In this document: positions 17,548 to 29,500 of the stretch, piece after piece
How positions within the stretch are numbered: position 1 is the stretch's first letter
Layout: each line of letters starts with the position of its first letter
Position numbers and translations under genes: made by a program
Virus record (IMG/VR): IMGVR_UViG_3300013132_000059
Location: 1-57,465 of that record
Strand: one strand, 5' to 3'
Source: a virus
DNA: 57,465 nucleotides
Notes under the pieces: generated by a model
Told to the model about the DNA's origin: nothing
Databases searched by the model: none
Seen by the model: only the letters and a program-made list of their open reading frames with translations

Positions 17548-20500
17548 TTATTCCTCATCCATGATTATATCATCTGAATCAGCAGAATATAATCCGCTAT
17601 CAGCACTTAATTCTGTTCCTACTATATTTTCAACATTATATTTTAAGAAATATGCCACTTTATTATTAGATTCTGACAAACTTTTATCAGGATCTCCCCA
17701 ATAAGTTAATTTTTTAATAACAACAGTAATAGGTATATTAGGCAAAGGCATTTCTTTTAATACAACATACCCAATTCTATTACTTGTTGTGCCATGATTT
17801 ATGCCGTCAGTAGTGAATTCTGCCAATTGTACCTCATCACCTTCTGGGCTTTCTGGATGCACATCTTTATTATGTAAGATATATTGATTTTTCTTTAGTC
17901 TGCGAGTACCAATAAAAACTTCTATGTTGTTTTTATTTGCTACAAAAGGTATAGTAATAGTCTTAGTTGAATCATTAAAATCAACATCACTTATACGATA
18001 TATAATATCCTCATCTTCATATGGTACAGTCTCAGAATCACCTATATCATAAACTTTGGTAAACTTTTTATGCACGGTAGGTACACCAGTTCCATAAGTG
18101 CCTCTTCTAAGTTGTCCAATTCTATTGCCTACTCTAAAGTAATATTCAATTCTTTCACCATTAACATATAGTACCCCTGGTGCATTATTAATTTTACTTG
18201 GATCTTCTACAAATAATTCTTTATCATTATAGTGTAAATCTACTTCTAAATTAGTAGTTCTATTTCTAGTAATACGCTTATAATGGAATCTATTCAACAT
18301 ATCTTTAAACTTCATAAAACTTACTGGGTTTCTAACTACATTACCGCTAAAAGTTATAATGCCAAACTTATCTGTAGGGCTCGGTTGACCAGCGATTCTA
18401 ATGCTTTTTTTGTCGTCAAGTAGAATATAATCAATATTTGGTGTTAATAGTTTTTTATTTTTTGTTACCCAAATATAACTACTGTCTAAAACTTCTCTAT
18501 CAAAAGTAAATATTCCAGCACTAATTTGAACTAAACTCAAATAATATACACTATTAAAAAAGTTATTAAGTTTTGGCTCAATAATATAGTACTTTCTTTC
18601 TATGTTTAAAATATCGTGATTAAACATAGCAATAACTTCTATCTCAGAACCAGCAGTGTAAGCCGATTTAAATTGAATATAAGTACCATCTGTATCAGTT
18701 CTTATAAAATAATCAGCATCTTTAATTACTGTTACAATAACTTCTGCTTGATCTTTATAATAATTGGTTTTAATATTCAGTTTTGAATTAATTAAATCCA
18801 ACGTATACCCAATACCTAATTCAACTTGTTCTCCATTAATGTAAATTATGTAATCATTAAGTGAATAGATATCAATATCAGCTTTACCTGCCGGTATATC
18901 GTATACTAAATTATTGTTACTTAAGGTATATTTGAAAGAATCAGTAGAATTTAATATAATATCATTAATTCTAACAATAGTATTAGGATCTAACGGTATT
19001 TTTTTACCAACTGGATTATTGAGATAATACTTTTTACTAGTACCATTACTTACAATAGTTTCTCTACTAACTATACTTTGATTTAATGTATCCCCTAAAA
19101 ATATTGAATAATTTACTACTTGTCCTATTTCTAATTCAAATGGAAATCTAATTCCTATTTTGTTGTCTAAAGTTTGTAAATTTTCAGTTCTAAATAGTTC
19201 ATGATTGGTTATATCACCAGATACTAAGGTATATGCAACAATATTTTCTTGCCAATCAACATCCGTTATTATAGTATTTGTGTTTTCAGAGACTACTTGT
19301 AAATCATTTATTAATAGATTTTCACCATTAAAACCTAAACTCGTAACACTTATTACACTGCTAATAGGTGCTGGATCATTTAATATTACTATTAAGTTGT
19401 CATAGTTAAACTTATAATCTATATTTGGTTTTAGTATATGATTGTTAATTTTGACAATTATAGCATTTTTATTATTGGGATATTGACTAATTTTGAAAGA
19501 CTTATTAACTCCATCACTAACAAAGTTATTGCTAGTTATGTTAGAACTTGTTGTTAATGATCTTTCAAAAACTGTAATTGCTACACTATCAACTACGTGT
19601 CCTGGTAACATTTCTTCTGGGGCAGGACTTGTATTAGGAGTTATAAATCCGTCACCATCTATAATAATGTCATCTGCACGTAAACCACTGGCTGTTCTAT
19701 AGGCACTGCTAGCATTTAAATTTCCACCGTCAATAATAGTATCGTAGATTTCGTCATCTGTAGGTACTGAAGCATCCCATGCTTTCTCTCCCCAACCATA
19801 AACTCCGTCCCAACTATTTGGTTTTTCAAATCCTACACCTATTATATTGACACCACCATAATCAATACCGTTCATTAGTTGTGCAAAATCACGGCCAATC
19901 ATACCTGATTGAGGGTCATAATAATGATATATTCTTTCTAGAGCATTAAGATGTACAAAATCTTTTTGGTATGTAACTTTAATAATGCTATTATCGTCAG
20001 GTGGTTCTACAAATACTATTTCAGCATAGTATTCTGTAAATCCTCTGCTTAAACTAGTCAGGGGGTTAATATTAAAAGATCCAATAACTTGGTCTTGCTC
20101 ATTTATTTTTACAACAACGGTGTTGGAATTTAAATTGGGTTTATATCTTAGCCTAAATATTGTTTGAACATTGTTGCCTTCAAATGTGTCTTCTATAGTT
20201 ATAGGTCTAATATCTTCAAACTTTTCTTTTAAATATCTATCAAATTTCATAGAAATTTTATTTGTTCTAATAAGATTACTACCTATTACAGCATATGCTT
20301 TGGCTATAGTTCCATCTTTAGATATATTACTGTTAATGATCACTTTAGGTGGTATAAAGTATCCTTCTCCTTGATCAAGTATTTCTATTTTTGCTATGGA
20401 TCCTTTTACGATAAATGCTCTCGCTTTTGCAGGTCTAGTACAAGGTCCTTCAAATTCTATTATAGGTCGGTTTAAGTAGCCACTACCAGAATCACTTATT

Positions 20501-23500
20501 TTAATTTCAGTTATATTAAAGCCGATGTTTGAATACCATGATTTCCAAGGTTCTTGATTTACTAAGTCTAAGTCGTTAACAGTTACTAGACTATTTTGAA
20601 AATTAGTAGATAATGCCTGTATTTTTAAATCTTTAAGATATGAAGGCAAGTCAAAATCTGTAATTAGACTTTGACTATTTTCTATATTAGAGTATATACT
20701 GGTAAATTCTCTAATTTTTGATCTATATGGCTTTACTTCTTGAATATATTTTTCAAAATCAGGTAAATTATCGCTATTATAATTAATTTTTTGACGTAAA
20801 GATCCTACATTATGCAGTGCTTTAATAAAACTAGTTTTACTAATCCAATCTACAAATAACTGTTCTGATAACACATATCTTAATGTAACAAAGAATAATT
20901 TAAGATAAATTTGTCTACGATCATCAACTAATAGTTTGTTTTTAAGACTGTTTAAAATTATTCTAAATTCTATAGAACCAAACCCATCATATAAATTAAT
21001 GTCATATAATGATCCATCAAAACCTAAACTAGTTAAAGGGTAATCATAAAATTTTGCACTTAATTGTATGCTCCCATTTTGTCTACCAATAACTTTATAT
21101 GATCTAGTATAGTCAATGTCAATGGTATCTGAATATTTTTGTAGCAATAACCAATCTGAACCAGGATTGTTAACTTTAACCAACTGACCTATATTTACAT
21201 TTAATGTGAAAAGTTCATAAGTAGCATTAATAATATAGTCAACTTTAGTAAATTGGTTATATCCATCACTATACCAATCTACATAATTCCAAAAGTTAGT
21301 TACATCATATTCCTGAGTTTTAATTTTAGTCCAAGTTCTACTATTAGAATTATATGAAAACATTGACCATAAATTAGATTCATTGGTTCTAACTAATGCA
21401 GTCAAAGGTCTAATAGTTAGACTGGTTGAATTAATATCATATCCTTGACCAGGATTTACTATAATAATTTTAATGATTATGCCCTGATCATTAATTTCGC
21501 TTTTTAGAACAGCATCTTTTCCTAATCCAGTTATTTTTATTTCAGGAGCAAATTTATAATTTAATCCACGATTAGTAAATTCAACATCTATAATTTTACC
21601 ACTTTTTATAATTGGTTTTATAAATGCTTGTCTGTGTGATTCTGCACTTATAAATTGTAATTCATCTTCGGTATCAATAATATAGTCGTATAGCCCATAG
21701 ATACTGTTTGGTATTTCGTCTTTTTTAAAGAAATCACTTAAGTCTAGATTATCAATTTGAATATTTTTTATTTCGTAATTAAATCTTTCAATAAATTGTT
21801 TTACTGCTTCTATTCTATTAATGAACATGCTTTGTCTAGGTTTAAACTTAACACCATACTTTTGTTTAGGGCTAAGATTTATATCAGGTACAGTATACCC
21901 ATTTTCATCTGATCCAATCAAACTATCAAACCATTTCCTTTCTAATTCAGTAGGAATTTTAGTTTTTTCATTTTCACTTATAATTTTCCATTCATTATGA
22001 ATAATAAGTTTTTCTTTTTCAGGTACAGTCCAATATTGAACACTTAGAACAACATTTTTATCTTCTACAACATTATATACGTTGGCTAACCCAAACGAAT
22101 TAGGACTTAAAAATTGTATGTATTTGATACCATAGTTAATTGGATTGGCTATTTGACCAGTTATATCAACTGCATTTACTTTTCTACCATTTACTGCTGG
22201 GGTTATTTTTTTATTTTTTACCCAAAAATAGTACACATTGCTGAATGTTTTACTTATAGAATCAAATTTTCTTTTTACACTATAAATTTTATTTCCGTAA
22301 AGACTAGTTCCGCTTATATTTCTAGTGAATCCTTCTTCTGTGCCTGATAGTGTATCCCATTGATCAGGGGTATATCTAGATTCTACCCATTCATAAATAT
22401 CTATGCTAGCAGTTGGGTATAAAGAATTCCAAGTAAAATTCCTAAAGGTTACATCACCCATAGTGCTATCTAGGAACTTGGCCCTTCTTAAATCCCACCA
22501 TAACATACCTACGTGTTTATCTAACCAATTCATACCATCATCTATATTAACTTTTATAGTATTTGAGTTAGTTTGAAAATTATAAATTGCTGGATCGTAG
22601 TATGTTTTGTATTTTATTTCTTGTTCAGCAACTCCTGCAATTTTACCCTGTACTGGATCTATTATATCTACATATGATACAAGTTGACTTGTCTTTTTAT
22701 TATATAAAAATATCTTCTTAAAACCATTAATGTCAATTTTAGGTTGTTGTTCTAAATAAAGGCGCCAACTATATTCGTTATTTTTCTTTGAATACACATA
22801 AACTTTGCCGATAGAATTTGCAGCAGGAGCACCAATTATAATATTATTATTACAAGCATCAAACCCTATACCGTATTCTTCTATTGAGTTTGGGGTAGGT
22901 AACGATTCTGAGAATATATACTTAGTAATATATCTATCATATACATCAATACGTCCAGAATCTCTGTTAATTCTACTAGAATCCTCACCTATTAATAGAT
23001 CCTTACTACTATCTCCGTACTTACTAAAAATTACCAATGTTTTTTCATCGTTGGCAAATTTTAGATAATAACCATATTGTTCACCTAACACTTCATCTGA
23101 TTCTGCATTTCTATTATCAATTGTTTGTAACAATGTATAGTTTACAGGCGGGACGGTTGAATCATCTAATGCATTTTCAGTTTTATAAATTCTTACTCTA
23201 CCTTGATTAGTATAATCAACAGTTTCATATGTGCTAGATATTGCTAGAAGTTCACCACTGTCTGAAATTGCCATTGCAAAGCCAAAACGTTCAGTGCGTC
23301 CTGGCAAGTCTAATATTTGTTGTCTTTGATAAAAATCAACTTTTCTTTCATAAGCGTAAACTTTACCGCCATCATTTAAACATGCACTTAAAACCAGTAT
23401 AGATCCATCTTTATTAACATCAAAATCATATGCAAACGGTTCTTCATCACAGTCACTAGGTTCTAGTCTATCAAATATTTGAAATGGTATTTGGTTAGTG

Positions 23501-26500
23501 CTAAGGTTAATATCGGATAATGTAGCATCGTATATGTAAATTTTACCAGAAATGCTTACTCCATTGGTAGAACTTATAAACAAACTATATTGGTAACTTT
23601 CTCCTACTTGCTTTTTTGTAAATCTTATTTTGTATCCATAAAAATTATCTAAGATTGGTGTATTAGTATAAACTTGTTCAGGATTAACAAGAGATTGTCT
23701 TAAATCATAATCACCTGTTATAGATAATTTGTATATTTTAACACATCCATTAGAATTTAAATTACAACCTATGGCAATTAAGGTATTATCTTCTGATATA
23801 GATAAGGATTTACCAAAATTTGTTGTATTAGAATCTTCTATGACCTGTGATTTTATCCAGTTTAGATTACTTTTTTTATAGACTCTTACTTGATTATTAG
23901 ATGAAATTAGTAATATGTTAGCATCTTTACTGATACAAACATATTGTCCCAGTCTAGATCCAATTGTTAATATAGAATCTGATATTTCTTTTTGAGAATA
24001 TACTGGTAAGTTTTGCCATATTATATGATCGCTATTGTTATTAAACCAAACTATTTCACCATAAGGCCAAAGTTCAGTTACTGGTCTAATATATTTAGGG
24101 ACTTCTAATTGATCAATATTTTCAAATCTATATTTTGCTATTTTAAAGGTTTTAAGTGGTGCAATTCCAGGTACTTCAATTTTAGAAATTAAATTAAATT
24201 GTACAACTTTATCATTAACTTGAACAACTTTTTCTATAACTCCAATGCCTTGATTATTTTTGAAAATTATTATATCGTTTACCATTAGTTTAGGATTAAT
24301 ATTGAAAGTAACTTGCGTTCTTTTGTTAACATTTACTATATTTGTTATTACTAAATCTAAATGATTTACCCTATATATTGACCAATCATCTTTAAACTCA
24401 TTGATCTTATTTTCAAATGCACACCATATATAATCACCATCTTCTAAAATCAAAGGATCTACTAGTAAAATATCATCTTTTTTGTCTAAAGCATATTTTA
24501 CCATGTCTAATCTACAAAATCCTGGTGTTTTTAGAAATGGCCTATAATTTTCATTCACAGGCCATATATTATCAGAATAATTTTTTGGTTTTAAATATAC
24601 ATCGTTCTTAGTTTGTCGTATAACATAGTCAGTAAGAGCATTATTAATAGTTGGTACTAATTCTAATGCTTGCGGTTCTATTTTAAATTGTGATTCATCT
24701 AAGACAAATTCAACTTCTTCAAATGCATCACTTGCTCCATATTCTCCAACTCTAACAGCCCATTCTTCAATAAAGTCAATACTATCAGTATTATTAGCAC
24801 TTAGTACATCAAAAAGTTTGTTTAAACTATTTACAGTACCTTTTTCAGTAATCATTCCTTGATAAAACTTAAATTCGCTAACATCATTTTTAATAATATT
24901 TTCTAAATATTGTCTTTTTTGATAACCAATTAAATGTTGCGCTATTCTTTGTTGGTTAATATCAAAGTTATCACTGTCTAAGTCATAAAAATCAGTGAAT
25001 TGAAGAGCCTTATAATCCCAATTAGGAAGCAGGCTAGATTCAGGCTTATCCTCTATTCTTATCCAGTAATTATTATCAAATTCCTCTGATCCAGGTATCG
25101 TTTCATTTGCAGTATAATAAAATTCTTTATACTTAATGATATCACCAAGACTATAATCTGTCCAAGGAATCCATTCTTTAATTATAGATTGGTCATAGAT
25201 AAATCCTGGGGCATCAAAACTTCCATTCCAATCGATAGTCTTATACCCCGCAATTCTTATTTTTTCTTGTCTATACCCTGTTTCAAGATTATAAATTATG
25301 TCATTAAATTGACTTGTATTATCAATAATCAATACATGCTCTTTTTGAACTAGGTAAATTGCTGCACCATATATTCCAGTTTCAGTTTTAGGATATAGAC
25401 TAAACTTATTATCATATCTAACGTAACTTAGTAATTGAGGATCATATTTGACACCATCAGCACTAAAAATTTCATAAACATTATTAGTTTCTCTAAGATC
25501 ATCTACTACACTATATGAAAGATTTAAGTTAATTTTTAAGGCACTAGGACTTAATGAAATTGCTGCTGCACCACTAGAGTTTAATTCATTTAATTTAATA
25601 TAATAATTAATATCAAAAAATGAGGAAGTTATATGGTCTCTTATAGCACGATAAAATTCGCCTTCGTAGTAAACTATATTATCTTCTTTATAACTTTTAT
25701 CTGATTCCCATTCAGTATATTGATCAACTCCTGAACTCCAATTTTGTGTAGTCCAAAATAAAAATTCTTTTATACTTGTATCCCAATTAGTTATTACTTT
25801 TAAATTTGTGTTAAATTCATCAAATTCAAATCCTTGATCTTTTAAATATTCGCCATAACCTTGTAAAAAGTCTACTACCTCTTGAATACTTAACAATATA
25901 GTACCATAGTTTAACATTACAGATTCTTTAATGAACGATGATCTTAAGTTAGCATCACGTCCACCAACTATAGGCAATTCAGGTATCTTTTGTAATAAAT
26001 CATAACTTGGTAATGTGCTACTAGTATGACTTATTTTGACTCTATAAAATAAATTATTAATTTTTACTATATTACCTGCTACATATCTTTGATTAGAATT
26101 CCACTCGATATAACTCTCACTAATTCCACCAACATTAATATTATACCCAGGTTTGTCCCATGAATAATAGTAAAAATAAGGTTGTGTTTGACTATATCCT
26201 TTTATTTCATAACCCAATCCACTTTTAGTTAAGAGTTTAGTTATTATAACACCACTATAGAATAACTTTTTAATAGGAGAACTTGAATTTAAGAAAATCT
26301 TATAATTTTCTTTCGGAACAAATACCCCAGATGATGAACTTACGCTCTTACTATCTAAAATTAAATTAAATTTTTCTCTACTACTAAATCCTCCCAATCT
26401 ATGACTTAATTTGTTAGTTAAGTTTTTTAAATCATATCTATATTGATTAATTGCATTGGTATTATCACTAATCAAATAATCTGTAACATAATTAACTAAT

Positions 26501-29500
26501 CCAGATGTTTGTACTCTTGAATTATCAGAAAATATACTTGTTGTTAAAATATCCTTAAGTCTTAAACGTAGTCCTGTATCTTTATAAACAAGTTGATCTG
26601 CTTGATTTCTTATAATTTTAGATCTATCATATAATAATGCAAAAACTTTATTTGGCTGCATTAGTAAAATTGTTTTAATTAAACTGAATGCATAGTAACT
26701 ACTTCTACGCCAAGTGTTTTCTACAGGTCCTTGATCCCCAAATATAAACCCTTTATCAGTTTTTATATTAAAGATACTGGAAGTGATATTAGTTTCTATA
26801 GGATTTAATAAATTACCAATTTCGTCTACAGGAATATTTACTAAGTGTGGTCTTATAAATTTAGGATGTTTTTTAATAGGTTTATTTGGCTCTCTTACTA
26901 TAGCATCTTTTAAATCGTTCCATAGAATTAAATTGTTATTGGTATATGGTGCAGGGCCATAAACTTGATCCCACCAACTTGGTTTTATACTAAACCCTAA
27001 ACTTTCCCATGGACAAATATGTATACGATCTGTATCATAATACCATTTGTAAATACCTCTCCAAAAACCTTGTAAACTATCGCCATCATTGTTTACAGCC
27101 TCATTGTAATTGTAGGTAAAAGGATTAGAATTTAAAAAAAGTAACTGTTTAGTATAATCAGTATCAATTAATGTAGTCCATTTAAAAAAGTTAGGTGATA
27201 ATATTTTATTAAATTCTTGGAAACTGTAGGCTGTGTTTCTGTTTATACCAGGTATATAGTCGTAAATATCAAATAATTTAGGATCATATTCAACTTTAAT
27301 ATTGTTAAAAATTCTTTTTTCTAATTCTAAAATTAAATCATCTCTATTGTCATCATATGCTAATATGATACTGCCATCATGTCCTTGTATTACATTTCTT
27401 GGCTCAATTAATGTAGTATCTAAATACTTTTTAGGTTCATATTTTGGATACATTCCTAAACTTGTAGGAGTAGATGGTATAAAACAACCATCTGTTCTTT
27501 CATATTCTACTAAGGTTATTAGATCATTTTCGTTTTTTAAAGCAGTAATTCTAACAAATCCATCACCTGTAAATATGTAATCTCTGTCATGAACTAATTG
27601 TACTTCATTTAAGTACACATATAAACTTTTTGGACTGATTTCTTTTAGAGTAAAATTGCTTGACAAAGGATATTTTTCTGTTTTAGGATCTTTTACTGTA
27701 AAATTAAAAACACTTTTAGCACCATATCCTATCATGTCACTAAAATAATAAGGACTTTGTTTTGTTTTTCCTTTATTAACTATGTCTAAAACTTCGTCAA
27801 TTATTTCTCTAACTAACAGAGTTTCATTTACATTAGTGATATTGTATAAAAAACTTCTTTTAAATTTACCATAATCGTCTCTAGCCTGATCAATGCTTTT
27901 TACAATACTGGCATTTTTATCAGTTAAATGATATAAACTTAAATTTAAACTTCCACTGTGTTGTACGAACTTAGTTCCAAAACTGCTTAAATTAGATATA
28001 TCTCTTAAATTTCCACTACCTGGATATATTCCCTCAAAGTTAGGCAAATGATCAATTATTGAGTCAACATGATCAATAATTTCACCTAAAGTAAAATTTC
28101 TAATTTTATTATTTTCAGGATTATTTTGAAAATTTAACGGAAATTCATAGTGACCATTGTTGTTCTTTCTCTGTTTAGCATAACATTTTATTGATACAAT
28201 ATCAGATTCTAAAATATCATTATCAAGTATAACAATTTTATATTCAATATCGTTTAGAACATTGTAATATTTTTTATCTAATCTTATACCATTAATATAA
28301 ACTTTTACAATTAAGTCATCTAAATTATTAATATCATCATAAACATCAATTAAAAATTCATTCCTAGTATTATCATTGTATATTCTTATAATAGGTTGTG
28401 TATTTTCTATTCTGCACTTAGTCCATCCATTTACTAGTTTTTCTTCTCCTACTGGGGAGAAAACTTTTAGAAATTTATTATCAATATTTTCTACAACAAT
28501 AGATTCATTAACTTTGTATTGATAAGTTTGATCACTTAAATCAAAATTAAATAAAATATCGCCTATATTATTGATATTCTTATAACTAAGTGCAAAGCCA
28601 AGTTCCTTATCCTGTGTTCCTGAATTTTGTGAATAAGAAAATATTTTTGTTCCTTTAAAAGTTGAACCAGTATATTTAAAATTATCATTTAAAGAAATAC
28701 TGTCTTGATCAAATAGATCAAAAAATGGACTTTGATTTACTGAGGATTTAGTTTGGGCAAAGATCCAATCGCTGCCATCAAACCAAAACATCTGACCGGC
28801 ATATTGGTTTCCTAACATGACCAATGCACATTCATTTAACATAGGCTCAGTATCTGGTTCTAATGCTAAATGTATTCTTCTTGAAGTTACTCCTGTATCT
28901 TCATCGTATAAATTCAGAAATTCTACTTTATAAACTCTGTTTTTAACCAGTATATCTTTATCTGCATTAAAGATTACTCTATGACCGCTTACTAGTTCTA
29001 CACCATCTATATAAAAACCTAAAGCACCTTCTACAGTACTAAATGCATCTTTAGTAAAATTATCAACTAAATCTACATTCTTTTTACTAAAAGATCCAAA
29101 ATTAAATAATTTAATATTAGGTTTAAATTCAATTATCGGTCTTGTGCCCCTTTGTGCTTGATCAAATATTGGCTGTTTTCCTAAAATTTCAGCAGTTTTT
29201 ACTATGACATCTTGATGAAACCATCTATTGTACCTACTCCAAGGGTTACGATCTCTACTTGCTCTATTAATTGTTATATAATCTTTTTTAAGAGCAGCAT
29301 ACTTTACTTCGCTGTATGGTAATTGATCAAAATTAGATTCATCAAAGTTCACAGTAAAATTTTCTGTGTAAGTTGCGGCTAGTTCTAAACTTTTTTCTCT
29401 AATTAATTGTATTGACTCACCTACACCTTCAACATAAAATATTTCATCTTCATATTCTTTTGGTGTCACTTGTCCTACAAACTTAATCTTCATGCCGTTT